Source of the DNA: Rothia sp. HMSC078H08
Lineage (GTDB): Bacteria; Actinomycetota; Actinomycetes; Actinomycetales; Micrococcaceae
Reading direction: 5' to 3'
Length of the DNA: 64,000 nucleotides
Assembly (NCBI RefSeq): GCF_001808955.1
Contig: NZ_KV795257.1
Coordinates: 370,299-434,298 of the forward strand
Below are positions 27,831-36,539 of the stretch, in pieces. Numbering within the stretch: position 1 is the first letter of the stretch; each line of letters opens with the position of its first letter. The translations under genes and the position numbers were made by a program. A model generated the notes under the pieces. That model did no database searches, was not told where the DNA came from, and saw only the letters and a list, made by a program, of their open reading frames with translations.

Positions 27831-28071
27831 GGTGGCCTCTCAAAGGTCTGGATTAGGGATCTGGATTAGGGATGAGGTGTGTGTGAAGGGTCGGGCTACT
27901 CCCCCGCCGTTTCGCGCTGGCAGAAGTGCACTAACAGAAGTGCGCTGACAAGTGCAAACGCAGCTACACAACACGGCGTAAAACCGGCGCACAGAAAAAC
28001 GAGGCGAGTAGCAAACACCCCGGGCACCCGTCTGCATTCGCGGCAGGCGGGCACTCGGGGTGCGGTAACGC
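27831..28071. other. ArCP-entF spacer with hairpin
   Basis: 240 bases. Contains the hairpin at 28016-28062 and two close direct copies of TCTGGATTAGGGAT next to the entF start. The gap is long for an operon and may lower entF expression relative to upstream genes. Confidence 0.5.
28016..28062 (-). terminator. Attenuating hairpin between ArCP gene and entF
   Basis: Arms 28016-28035 and 28043-28062 (CACCCCG-GGCACCCG-CTGC type) pair with a few mismatches around a seven-base loop, ten bases after the ArCP stop. No T-run, so partial termination or mRNA stabilisation is likely. Confidence 0.5.
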
Positions 28072-28299
28072 TTAGCCCAGGCGGGAGGCGATGAACTCCA
28101 CGGTCGGGTTCTCCACCAGCTCGGTAAACTCAATCACGGCGCCCTCGGCGGCAAGGTCGTCGAGCAGGGCGAATGCGCCCATAGAATCCATGCCCAGGGA
28201 GAACAGGTCGGTGGTCGGCTCGTCAAAAGCGGTCTGCAGGGAGTCGGGCTCGACGATGTACTTCTCCATGATGGGGCGCAGGGTCTCAAATGCGGACAT
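28072..28299 (-). CDS. Free-standing aryl carrier protein for dihydroxybenzoate
   Basis: 75 aa, a single carrier domain. The phosphopantetheine site is Ser39 in DLFSLGMDSMGAF; the DSM in place of DSL is a normal variant for aryl carrier proteins. The start is the ATG preceded by GAGGAG; the upstream Met gives only four extra residues. In E. coli this domain is the C-terminus of EntB, fused to isochorismatase; here it stands alone between entE (66 bases upstream) and entF, so isochorismatase must be encoded elsewhere. It should accept dihydroxybenzoyl-AMP from EntE and present it to the EntF condensation domain. Confidence 0.85.
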   Translation of the reverse strand: MSAFETLRPIMEKYIVEPDSLQTAFDEPTTDLFSLGMDSMGAFALLDDLAAEGAVIEFTELVENPTVEFIASRLG

Positions 28300-28365
28300 T
28301 TTTCTCCTCAATAGGGGTAGGAATAAGGGCGTACGGTTTAGCTGAAAATGATCAGCTCAAAGGGT

Positions 28366-30066
28366 TTAGCCGAAAATTTCGGCAAGCTTGGCGCGCAGCT
28401 CGCGGCGAGAAATCTTACCCACGTTCGTGGTGGGCAGCTCCTGCAGAACCTGCACGCGCTCCGGGATCTTGAAGTCGGCGAGCTTCTTCGAGGTGAAGAA
28501 CTCGTGCATCGTACGGCGCGGGTTCTCGCCCAGGTCGGCGCCTTCCTGCGGCACAATGACCAGGCCCACGCGCTCGCCCACGGTCTCATCCGGGATACCC
28601 AGAACCACGGCGTCAAAAACGTCGGGGTGGGTCAGCGCCAGCTCTTCGATTTCGTCCACGGCAATCTTCTCGCCGTTGCGGTTAATCTGGTCCTTCGCGC
28701 GGCCGGTCACCTCAAGGTACTTGCCTGCGACCAGTCGCACAATGTCGCCGGTGCGGTAGAAGCCGTCCTCGGTGAATCCGTAACGGTTTGCGTTCTCCTC
28801 CAGGTAGTAGCCGCGAATCGTGTAGGGGCCGCGGGTGAGCAGGTGGCCGCTCTCGCCGCGCTTAACCGGCTGGTCCTGATCATCAACAATCAGGATTTCA
28901 TCGTCGGGGCTAATCGGGTAACCCTGAGTCCTCAGGCGCAGCTCAATCGGGTCGGTCGAGCGGGTGTAGTTCACCAGACCCTCAGCCATGCCGAACACCT
29001 GCTGAACGGTGCAGCCGAGCACCGACTCAATCTTGCCCGCAACCGCCGGGGCCAGCTTCGAACCGCCCACCTGCAGGGTCTGCAGAGACGGCAGGGACAC
29101 GCCGCGCTTCTCCGCGGAGGCGACCCACGCCTGAGCCAGCGGCGGCACCAGCGCGGAGGTGGTCACACCCTCCATCTCAATGAGGTGGAACGCAGTCTGC
29201 GGGGACGGATCCGCCGCAAACACCAGCTTGCCGGAGGCGCACATGACGCCCAGAATACCGGGCGAGCTCATCGTGAAGTTGTGCGCGGCGGGCAACACCA
29301 CGAGCATGGTCGTGTTGTTGTTCAGCTTGCAGATATCGACCGAGCCGCGCACCGAGTACAGGTAGGCGGCGTGGGTTCGAGGAATCAGCTTCGAAATGCC
29401 GGTCGTACCGCCGGAGAGCTGCAGGAACGCCACCTGCTCGCTCGCACGCAGGTTCTCGGTGTTCTGAATGACGCCGGGCACGAACTCTTCAGCGAGTTCC
29501 TCTTCGGTCAGCGGGGTCAGCGGCTCCGCAACATCAATAGCGACCGGCGGCTCCAGGGAGTTCTTGCGCAGCTCGGCGGCAACGTCCTCGTGCAGGGCGG
29601 TGAAATCTGCGCCCGGGGTCAGCGAAGAGAACACGTGCGCCGCAGCGTCGGTGCGGGTCGCAAAGTGCACGAGCTCGGTGGTACGGTGCTGCGGCAGGCA
29701 GAACACCGGCAGCGCCGCCGCCCAGAAAATACCCAGCAGATACACCAGGTACTCGGCGGTGTTGCCCAGCTGCAGCAGCACACGGTCACCGGGCTGCACG
29801 CCAGCCTGAACGAGGCGCGCCGCAGCGGCACGACCTGCCGCCTCCAGCTCACCGTAGGAGAGGCGAACCTGCTGGGGCTTGCCGTCTTCATCGAGCTGCG
29901 CGTGCGAAAGCGCCACCAGCGCCGGGAAGTGCGGCTTTGCGCGGCATGCATCTAGCAGGAACTCGGGGATGGTCTGGTCAATCCAGTAGCCGGCTTCGCG
30001 GTACTTCGCGGCAAAAGACTCGGGGATGAGCGGCGTGGGGGCCAGGGGGCTACGTTCTACGGTCAT
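28366..30066 (-). CDS. entE: 2,3-dihydroxybenzoate-AMP ligase
   Basis: 566 aa, an ANL-family adenylating enzyme. The phosphate loop LQLSGGTTGISKLIPRTH (Ser218) is characteristic of the aryl-acid ligases EntE/DhbE. Other signatures: QVFGMAEGLVNYTR near 365, YRTGDIVRL near 450, GRAKDQINRNGEKIAVDEIE near 470 and the C-terminal TNVGKISRRELR lysine. It activates dihydroxybenzoate and loads the neighbouring aryl carrier protein. Salicylate is a possible alternative substrate; the neighbouring serine-type EntF favours dihydroxybenzoate. The C-terminus ends in RAKLAEIFG. Confidence 0.92.
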   Translation of the reverse strand: MTVERSPLAPTPLIPESFAAKYREAGYWIDQTIPEFLLDACRAKPHFPALVALSHAQLDEDGKPQQVRLSYGELEAAGRAAAARLVQAGVQPGDRVLLQLGNTAEYLVYLLGIFWAAALPVFCLPQHRTTELVHFATRTDAAAHVFSSLTPGADFTALHEDVAAELRKNSLEPPVAIDVAEPLTPLTEEELAEEFVPGVIQNTENLRASEQVAFLQLSGGTTGISKLIPRTHAAYLYSVRGSVDICKLNNNTTMLVVLPAAHNFTMSSPGILGVMCASGKLVFAADPSPQTAFHLIEMEGVTTSALVPPLAQAWVASAEKRGVSLPSLQTLQVGGSKLAPAVAGKIESVLGCTVQQVFGMAEGLVNYTRSTDPIELRLRTQGYPISPDDEILIVDDQDQPVKRGESGHLLTRGPYTIRGYYLEENANRYGFTEDGFYRTGDIVRLVAGKYLEVTGRAKDQINRNGEKIAVDEIEELALTHPDVFDAVVLGIPDETVGERVGLVIVPQEGADLGENPRRTMHEFFTSKKLADFKIPERVQVLQELPTTNVGKISRRELRAKLAEIFG

Positions 30067-30270
30067 CTTCTCTCGATTTCTGTGTCGTTTGCGGTTTCTA
30101 TAGCGCTCACGTTGTGTTCGCAGCGTGATGCCATCTCATCAATGAGGGCGGGTGCGCAGCCTACGCCGGGTACCCTTCGGTACCCCTCGCGGCGCGGTAG
30201 TGTTGCACTTCTCTTAGGCTGTACTTCTCTAGGATACGGGCGCGGCGGTGTTTACCCTAACGGGAACCCC

Positions 30271-30294
30271 GCACGCCCACCATGCGGGGCGTGC
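30271..30294 (-). terminator. Hairpin between fes and entE
   Basis: GCACGCCC / GGGCGTGC, perfect 8 bp with an eight-base loop, just after the fes stop. No T-run, so it may only attenuate. Confidence 0.45.
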
Positions 30295-30311
30295 TCTACC
30301 GTGCGGGAGCC

Positions 30312-31700
30312 CTAAGCAGCCTCTCGCAGGTCCTCTGCAAAGCCCAGCTCAGTGCGTTCAGCCTCCCGGCTGGCAGCAATAATACGCTCCAGGGTCGGCA
30401 CAATCGCACCGCGCCAGCACGCATAATCGTGACCGCCGTTGAAGGTCGTGCAACGCGCTCTCTCCAGGCCCAGCTTTTCCAGGCGCTCCTTCAGCTCACG
30501 GTGAGGAGGCACCAGAACCCACTCCTGCTCCCCCACCTCAATCTCAAGGTACAGGTGGCGCAGACGGTCAATCTCGCCCGCCGCCTCCAGCTCGTCCAGG
30601 CGGTCCATGACCTGCGGTTGCCACAGCGACGAAGACTGCGCAATCGCGCCACCAAACGCCTCCGGACGGCTCAGCACCGCCAGCAGGGAGGACAGGCCAC
30701 CCAGCGACTGACCGTTAATCACAATGTTCTGCGGGTCGGTCTTAATGCCGTGCACCGCTTCCAGGTGCGGGAACGCAATCTCCACCAGGTAGTCGGCAAT
30801 CGGATTGTCGCCGTTCAGTTCCTTCCAACGGTTCTCGCGGCCGCCGGAGTGCAGGAAGAACACGTGCATCGCCGGAATACGGCCCGCCTCATGGGCGCGG
30901 TTGAGGGTCTGCTCCATACCCTGGCTGAACCACATCTCACCGTCGAACTGGATGAACAGCGGCGCATCCGGGGCGGGGTCACCCACGCGGCCGAGCACAT
31001 ACTGGTGACCGTCAGAGGTCTGCATCCACTCGGGGGCGGGCAGCGCGTCAATCTCTTCCTGAGTCAGGATGAACTCCTGCACCGGCGCATGCTCAAGCTG
31101 CACCACCCCCATGCAACGACCGATACGGTTGCACGCGGTCTCGGGGTTCAGCGGGTCACCCTCGCCGGAGTCCAGGGCGGCGCGCAGGCGCACCTGATCG
31201 TCATCACCCAGCCAGGCGGGGCGCTCGCCGGGCAGCGCCGGCAAGAAGTTGTAGGAGGCACGCCAGGTGGTTTCCATCTGCATGCTCAGCTGCCACCAGC
31301 CAGTGCCCTCGATGCGGGCCATAAGGGAACGGTCAAGGTTCTTCTCATCGGTCAGGCGGTTGATGAACATGAGCACCTGCTCCGCCTGCTCGTTGTGGTA
31401 CAGGAAGGTGACGATGCGCTCGTTCTCACTGATGCTGCCGTCTTCGCGGTGCACCGGTTCGATAATGGGGGTGCCTTCGGAGACGACCTCAACGATGCGG
31501 GCATTCAGCTCTTCGGGGCTGACCGCATTGGCGATAATGGCGCTGACGAGGGGGCTGTCCACGCGCGGTGCCGGTACGGGGCGCGGGATCTTGGGAGGGG
31601 CCGGGCGCACGGTCGGCGCAACGGTACGCGGCTGCACGGAAGCAGCTTGTTCAGAAGCGTTCTGCGTGGGAACGATCGCGGTGGGTTCGTGCTCGCCCAA
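30312..31700 (-). CDS. fes: Enterochelin esterase (Fes/IroD family)
   Basis: 462 aa from a TTG at 31700, chosen because AGGAGG stands five bases before it; a GTG at 31727 has no ribosome site. The N-terminal part has the Fes features WWQLSMQMETTWRASYNFLP and a GDPLNPE segment; the alpha/beta-hydrolase part has the nucleophile Ser332 in NGQSLGGLSSL and His424 in NGGHDYACWRG. It cleaves the trilactone of ferric enterobactin (or its linear forms) to free iron in the cytoplasm. The 40-residue Pro/Ala-rich N-terminus is not a signal peptide. First gene of the biosynthetic unit, with a DtxR-like box 63 bases upstream. Confidence 0.92.
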   Translation of the reverse strand: MGEHEPTAIVPTQNASEQAASVQPRTVAPTVRPAPPKIPRPVPAPRVDSPLVSAIIANAVSPEELNARIVEVVSEGTPIIEPVHREDGSISENERIVTFLYHNEQAEQVLMFINRLTDEKNLDRSLMARIEGTGWWQLSMQMETTWRASYNFLPALPGERPAWLGDDDQVRLRAALDSGEGDPLNPETACNRIGRCMGVVQLEHAPVQEFILTQEEIDALPAPEWMQTSDGHQYVLGRVGDPAPDAPLFIQFDGEMWFSQGMEQTLNRAHEAGRIPAMHVFFLHSGGRENRWKELNGDNPIADYLVEIAFPHLEAVHGIKTDPQNIVINGQSLGGLSSLLAVLSRPEAFGGAIAQSSSLWQPQVMDRLDELEAAGEIDRLRHLYLEIEVGEQEWVLVPPHRELKERLEKLGLERARCTTFNGGHDYACWRGAIVPTLERIIAASREAERTELGFAEDLREAA

Positions 31701-31762
31701 CGGTTCCTCCTTGGTCTGTGGAAACACTCAATCGGTGAGAATCGGTGAGGAGGCGCATTATT

Positions 31763-31781
31763 GTTAGTTAGCCTCTACTAC
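31763..31781 (-). promoter_or_regulatory. DtxR/IdeR-like iron box before fes
   Basis: GTTAGTTAGCCTCTACTAC, 12 of 19 positions matching the palindromic DtxR/IdeR consensus by my hand alignment, with the GTTAGCCT core intact. It overlaps a possible -10 on the minus strand. Suggests iron repression of fes-entE-ArCP-entF. Confidence 0.45.
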
Positions 31782-31897
31782 CTCACTCTATGGTATCCCT
31801 TACCCAAACTCCAGCCAAAGGGAAAAACGAAAGAACCAAAAGATGACATTCATGACAGCGAACACACGCTGCTAAAACCCAAGCACGAAGCCGCCGC

Positions 31898-31970
31898 AGC
31901 CCCGCCCAGACCGGCACAGCCCCGCCCAGACCGGCTCAGAGCAACCCAGCCCAGCCCCGCCCAGACCAGC
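31898..31970. repeat. Three copies of an 18-bp repeat upstream of fes
   Basis: AGCCCCGCCCAGACCGGC at 31898-31915 and 31918-31935, and a copy with one change at 31953-31970, in a C-rich low-complexity stretch between the fes promoter and the fepC terminators. Confidence 0.8.
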
Positions 31971-31999
31971 TCATCCCAGCCCGGCTCAGAAGTTAAAAG

Positions 32000-32080
32000 A
32001 GATGAGGCACCGAGACCGTGCATCAAACCTCTCAAGTCGCAACTTTCAAAGTCTCATGCGGCAGTCTCGGTGCCTCATCT
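32000..32080. terminator. 17-bp inverted repeat downstream of fepC
   Basis: AGATGAGGCACCGAGAC (32000-32016) and its perfect complement (32064-32080) around a 47-base loop with smaller internal dyads. Lies after fepC, before the fes promoter. Confidence 0.6.
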
Positions 32081-32100
32081 ACGGGTTCCCAAAATGGAAC

Positions 32101-32153
32101 CTACCCAGTGCTCGGATCCGTTCATGCGTCAAAGACGGGCGAGCACCGGGTAG
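32101..32153. terminator. Second inverted repeat downstream of fepC
   Basis: CTACCCAGTGCTCG (32101-32114) with CGAGCACCGGGTAG (32140-32153), one central mismatch, 25-base loop. Together with 32000-32080 it would end the uptake operon. Confidence 0.65.
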
Positions 32154-32278
32154 GCGCCCTACGCGCAGGGGATCCTGGGTCCCTCAGATCCTAACGTTCG
32201 CTGCTCGGCGCAATGCCAAACTTTTCCACCCGTACTGAGACGGTTGGTGCAAACTCCCACGCGGCTTAGGGGCGAAAA

Positions 32279-33121
32279 CTATTCGCTTTCGCGGGCCGCC
32301 GAAATAGCGTCAGCGGCAATATGAATTGTTTGGTTCTCCTTCGGAATAACCAAAGGGGTACCAGTGCACGGATCAGGAATAATGACCGATTGCAGGTCAA
32401 AAACTTCCTGAATAAGTTCCGGTGTAATTATCGCACGCGGATCACCCTGAGCGATAATCCGGCCCTGCTTCATTAACACAACATGAGTAGCATACCTGAA
32501 AGCAAGGTTCAGGTCATGCAACACCACGGCTACCGTTCGCCCTTCGGAATGCAATTTCTTCGTCAGGTTCAGCACCTCAATCTGGTGCGTGATGTCCAGG
32601 TAGGTGGTCGGCTCATCGAGCAGAATCAGCGGGGTCTGCTGCGCCAGGGTCATGGCAATCCACACACGCTGACGCTGACCACCCGAAAGCGCCTCAATGG
32701 GACGCTCAGCAAGCTCCAGCACGTTCGCCGCCTGCATCGCCTCCACACAGGCGCGCTCGTCCTCATCAGACCAGGAACGCAGCAGCGACTGGTGCGGGTA
32801 GCGGCCGCGCGCCACCACATCCGCCACGGTCACGCCGCTAGGCGCCTCCGGGGTCTGCGGCAGCATCGCCAGGATCTTGGCGATAGCGCGGGACTTCATC
32901 TGCGGCAGCGGGGTGCCGTCCAGGCGAACCTCGCCCTTCTTGAGCGGGTTCACGCGGGCAAGAGCCTTCAGGGTGGTCGACTTACCGCAGGCGTTCGGGC
33001 CCAGGATAACGGTCAGCTCCCCCTCCGGCACCTGAAAATCTACCCCGTTGAGCACCGTATGCTCACCGTAGGCAACCACCATGTTCTCGCCTTCAAGGCG
33101 GGTCGTCACACTAGTGTTCAC
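32279..33121 (-). CDS. fepC: Ferric-siderophore ABC transporter ATPase
   Basis: 280 aa. Walker A GPNACGKST at 41-49, signature ALSGGQRQRVWIA at 144-156, Walker B LILLDEPT at 165-172 and TTYLDITHQ after it, all as in FepC/FhuC ATPases. It powers import of the ferric siderophore through the two permeases. The GTG start overlaps the fepG stop by one base (TAGTG), so translation is coupled. Tail of the uptake operon, followed by two strong inverted repeats. Confidence 0.94.
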   Translation of the reverse strand: MNTSVTTRLEGENMVVAYGEHTVLNGVDFQVPEGELTVILGPNACGKSTTLKALARVNPLKKGEVRLDGTPLPQMKSRAIAKILAMLPQTPEAPSGVTVADVVARGRYPHQSLLRSWSDEDERACVEAMQAANVLELAERPIEALSGGQRQRVWIAMTLAQQTPLILLDEPTTYLDITHQIEVLNLTKKLHSEGRTVAVVLHDLNLAFRYATHVVLMKQGRIIAQGDPRAIITPELIQEVFDLQSVIIPDPCTGTPLVIPKENQTIHIAADAISAARESE

Positions 33122-34227
33122 TAGCTCTTCTTCCTTTCGAGGTAAATCAGGTAAATCAGGTACAGGCCGCCAATCGCGCCGGTCACTACGCCCACCTGAA
33201 TGATGCGTCCGGGAACAGCGAATCGGCCAATCAGGTCAGAGCCGAGCACCATGAGCGCACCCATGAGTGCCGCGGAGGTGAAACCCACCCCGCCGCTGCG
33301 AGACAGGGTCTTCGCGATGTGCGGTGCCGCCAAGGCGACAAAGGCAATCGGGCCAGTCGTCGCGGTCGCCAGCGACACCAGAAGCACACCGATGAACAGC
33401 GCCGCCACACGGTACGCGTTCACGCTCACACCCAAACCGGATGCCACCTGGTCGCCAAAACGAATCGCGCCCAGCGGGCGGACCAGCATCAGCAGCAGCG
33501 GAGTCACCACGAGTAGCAGGCCCAGCAGCGCGTAGGTGCGCTCCCAGGTGATGTCATTGAGCGAACCTGCAAGCCAGGACGCCGCGGTCTGCGCCTGAGT
33601 CAGCGAGGCACGCACCACCAGCAACGCGTTGAACGCCGCCAGGGTCGAGCCCACACCAATACCGACCAGCACCAGGCGGAAGCCGTGCAGACCCGTACGG
33701 CGAGTCAACAACCACACCAGCACCGAGGTCGCCAAGCCACCAACAACGGCACCCAGAGCAACCTCAACGGGGCCGGAATTGAACACAATAATCTGCAGAA
33801 GCGCACCGGTCGCGGCACCATTCGTGAAGCCGATAATATCCGGCGAACCCAGAGCATTACCCGAAATCACCTGGAAAATCGCACCCGACAGACCAAGCGC
33901 CGCGCCCACCAGAAGCGCCGCCACAATACGCGCCGCACGCTGCTGAGCGAAAGCCACCGTAATCTGCTTGCCCTCACCCAGCAACGCCGGGATCACCTTA
34001 TCCGAGGCGATATTGTAGTCACCCTGCAACATGCCCCAAAACGCCAGCGCCGCAATCAGCACCACCAACGCCACATTCAGAATCAGTACGCGCCACGGCA
34101 CCTGAGCGCTCACAGGACCGCGCACAGTCAGCACCGGGCGGCCACCCAAATCGCGGCCACGACGACGCGCCGAACGATTAGCGGAGGTGGTGGCAGTCGC
34201 CATCGAAAGAGCGGAAGAATTCGACAT
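33121..34227 (-). CDS. fepG: Ferric-siderophore ABC transporter permease (FecCD family)
   Basis: 368 aa with about nine to ten hydrophobic segments; the first 45 residues are a basic, Arg-rich cytoplasmic tail. Family signatures include LVGAALGLSGAIFQVISGNALGSPDIIGFTNGA (near 115) and GPIAFVALAAPHIAKTLSRSGG (near 290), the loop that contacts the ATPase. It pairs with the upstream permease as a heterodimer. Its ATG overlaps the fepD stop by one base. Order permease-permease-ATPase matches FepDGC. Confidence 0.93.
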   Translation of the reverse strand: MSNSSALSMATATTSANRSARRRGRDLGGRPVLTVRGPVSAQVPWRVLILNVALVVLIAALAFWGMLQGDYNIASDKVIPALLGEGKQITVAFAQQRAARIVAALLVGAALGLSGAIFQVISGNALGSPDIIGFTNGAATGALLQIIVFNSGPVEVALGAVVGGLATSVLVWLLTRRTGLHGFRLVLVGIGVGSTLAAFNALLVVRASLTQAQTAASWLAGSLNDITWERTYALLGLLLVVTPLLLMLVRPLGAIRFGDQVASGLGVSVNAYRVAALFIGVLLVSLATATTGPIAFVALAAPHIAKTLSRSGGVGFTSAALMGALMVLGSDLIGRFAVPGRIIQVGVVTGAIGGLYLIYLIYLERKKS

Positions 34228-35294
34228 TAGAGAGCCTCCACCTTACGACGAGTCATCAAGAACAAGAACACCGGGGCACCGGCAAGAGTCGCCACAATAC
34301 CCACCTGAGTCTCCTGCGGAGCCACCAGCACACGCGCCAACACGTCAGCACACAGCAGCCACACCGGACCCAACAACGCCGAACCATAATTCACCCAGCG
34401 CACATCATTACCGAGTAGGGCACGCACCACAAACGGCACCGCCAAACCCACAAAACCAATCGGACCCACCGCAGCAGTCGCCGCACCGGCAAGCACCGTC
34501 ACCGCCAGAAGAGTCAGATTCTGGGTCGTACGCACACTCACGCCGAGGCTGGTCGCAGCTTCCTCGCCCATACTCAAAGCATTAATCGCAGGAGCCACAA
34601 AGAACGCCACCAGCATACCCAGCACAATCACCGGACCCACCGTCGACGCGATATCCATACCGCGGCCCTCCAGCGAACCGGCAACCCACACACGGAACTC
34701 GTTATACGCATCCTGATCAGCCAAAATCAGGCCCTGCGCAATCGCCGACAGCGCCGCAGAAATCGCCACACCCGCCAGAGCGAGCTTCACAATCGACCCG
34801 TCACGGCCACGACCCAGCGTGTACACCAGCACCGCAGCCAACGCGCCACCAATCGTCGCAGCAACCATGTACTGCCAAATACCCATCACGCCAAAAACCA
34901 CCACGGAGCCAATCACAGCCACCGCAGCACCGGCATTCACACCCATCAGGCCGGGCTCAGCCAACGGGTTACGGGTCAGCGACTGCATCAGCGAACCGGC
35001 AACAGCCAACGCCGCACCCGCCGCAAGACCCACCAGGGTACGCGGAATACGCTGCTCCATCACAATCGTCTGCGCCTGCTCAGAAGCAGTGCCATTAAAA
35101 ACAGCCAGAACCTCATCCGGCGGAAGATTATTCGATCCGAACAGCAAAGAAGCAGCCACAGCACCCGCCAAAAGCACCGCAAACAAGAACAGAAAAGCCA
35201 GGCGCTTACCCAACTTCTGCCCCTGAATCACAGACCCCTGACGGGACGTACTCTCCTGCTGAACACCTCGGGACAATGAGCTCGTGCGGGCCAC
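34227..35294 (-). CDS. fepD: Ferric-siderophore ABC transporter permease (FecCD family)
   Basis: 355 aa from the GTG at 35294, chosen because AAGGAG lies just before it; the frame is open upstream but without a site and without membrane character. About nine membrane segments. Signatures: AAGAALAVAGSLMQSLTRNPLAEPGLMGVNAGAA and GPIGFVGLAVPFVVRALLGNDVRW. First of three overlapping transporter genes. The surface-protein gene ends 143 bases upstream on the same strand. Confidence 0.92.
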   Translation of the reverse strand: MARTSSLSRGVQQESTSRQGSVIQGQKLGKRLAFLFLFAVLLAGAVAASLLFGSNNLPPDEVLAVFNGTASEQAQTIVMEQRIPRTLVGLAAGAALAVAGSLMQSLTRNPLAEPGLMGVNAGAAVAVIGSVVVFGVMGIWQYMVAATIGGALAAVLVYTLGRGRDGSIVKLALAGVAISAALSAIAQGLILADQDAYNEFRVWVAGSLEGRGMDIASTVGPVIVLGMLVAFFVAPAINALSMGEEAATSLGVSVRTTQNLTLLAVTVLAGAATAAVGPIGFVGLAVPFVVRALLGNDVRWVNYGSALLGPVWLLCADVLARVLVAPQETQVGIVATLAGAPVFLFLMTRRKVEAL

Positions 35295-35437
35295 TATGCT
35301 CCTTATGCTCGATACAAGAAAACGGGGAGGCGCACCCGGCACCCCGCCGCAAGAGGGGGCACCCGGCACACCGGTAGATAATGAGAGAAACGCCGGAGCG
35401 GGTAGGGTACTCCCCCACCCGCATCCGACGTTATGTC

Positions 35438-36484
35438 TTAGCGCTTGCGGGCCAGCAGCAGCGCAGCGGCACCCACAATGCTTACGCCCAGAACCACCAC
35501 GCCAATCCACGGGAACGCAGCACCGTAAGTCACGGTCTGAACGGTGGATGCGGTGTTAGCCGCGCCCGAAGCCGAAGCGCTCGGGTTTGACGCAGTACCG
35601 CGCGCAGCAGCCGAAGAGGACGCGCTCGCCGAAGCGGTCGCCTTCTTCTGGGCATTTGCAGAAGCCGAAGCAGCAGGCGCAGCGGAAGAGCCAGAGGTAC
35701 CGGAGGTACCGGAAGAGTCAGCTGCCGCGTTCAGACGGTCGTACTCCTCCTTGGTGATGGTGTTGCCGTCAGCGTCGGTGTACACGGTCTCAGCCTCAGC
35801 CGCGCCGCCTGCAGAACCATTCGAGGAACCGTTCGAGCCGCCATTGGACGAGGACTCGTTGGAATCGTTAGAGCCCTGAGCCTCGTCTGCAGAGTCTGAG
35901 TTGTTAGAGTTCGAGCCGCCGTTCGAGGAACCACCGTTGCTCTTCGAGCTGGAAGAGCCGCGGTTCGAGGAAGAACCCGAAGAGTTCGAGGAGGAATTAT
36001 CCGAACCGCCCTCACCCACCACGGTGAACTCGGGGCTGCGGTTGCTGTACGCCTCGGTACCCAGGTACTTGCCGTCCTTGTCACGCTTCTCACCAGTTGC
36101 AAGGAAACGCAGGGTGTGGGTGCCAGCGCCAACATCCGGCAGAATGAAGGAACCGGAGACGTTACCGTTACCATCGGTCTTCTGCTGGTGCACCACGCAA
36201 GCGCCCTGAGCCGCGTCGGAGGGGCACAGGTTACCGTCGTCCACCTTCACGGACACCACAGTATTCGCGGGGAAGCCGCTCACGCTAAAGGAAATCACGC
36301 CGTGCTCGCTCACAGAAGAGGAAACGGTCGAAGAGGTGCCGGGGGTCGATGCCTTTGCACCGCCCGGAGGCAGAGCGGATGCAGTGCCAACACCCAAGCC
36401 CAGCGCCAGGGTTGCGGCAGCGCAGGCGGTCAGCGCCTTAGAGGTCAGGGATGCCTTCGGGGCTCCCGAAAAAGGTGCACGCAT
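35438..36484 (-). CDS. Membrane-anchored surface protein in siderophore locus, Ser/Asn/Gly-rich stalk
   Basis: 348 aa, not recognised as a named family. Signal peptide to about residue 38 (ends ASALP). A beta-rich domain at about 50-155 contains ISFSVSGFPANTVVSVKVDDGNLCPSDAAQGACVVHQQ, with two Cys likely forming a disulfide, and a TDGNGNVSGSFILPDVGAGTHTLRF stretch. Then a roughly 160-residue Ser/Asn/Gly/Ala stalk, interrupted by YTDADGNTITKEEYDRLN, and a final membrane helix (WIGVVVLGVSIVGAAALLLA) ending RKR. No LPXTG. It reads with the binding protein and transporter genes on the same strand, so a role in siderophore or haem capture at the surface is inferred. AAAGGA precedes the ATG. Confidence 0.75.
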   Translation of the reverse strand: MRAPFSGAPKASLTSKALTACAAATLALGLGVGTASALPPGGAKASTPGTSSTVSSSVSEHGVISFSVSGFPANTVVSVKVDDGNLCPSDAAQGACVVHQQKTDGNGNVSGSFILPDVGAGTHTLRFLATGEKRDKDGKYLGTEAYSNRSPEFTVVGEGGSDNSSSNSSGSSSNRGSSSSKSNGGSSNGGSNSNNSDSADEAQGSNDSNESSSNGGSNGSSNGSAGGAAEAETVYTDADGNTITKEEYDRLNAAADSSGTSGTSGSSAAPAASASANAQKKATASASASSSAAARGTASNPSASASGAANTASTVQTVTYGAAFPWIGVVVLGVSIVGAAALLLARKR

Positions 36485-36539
36485 GGTGGTCCTTTCAAAA
36501 TTACCGGGGTCGACACTGAACGCTACCGGGTTCGTGCCA

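Noticed and set aside
31761..32153. 130-codon frame between fes and fepC
   Set aside because: Runs through the 18-bp repeats and both inverted repeats; composition reflects the C-rich repeat, not a protein.
35295..35437. Separate iron box before fepD
   Set aside because: No sequence there resembles the DtxR/IdeR consensus; fepDGC is more likely read from upstream genes.
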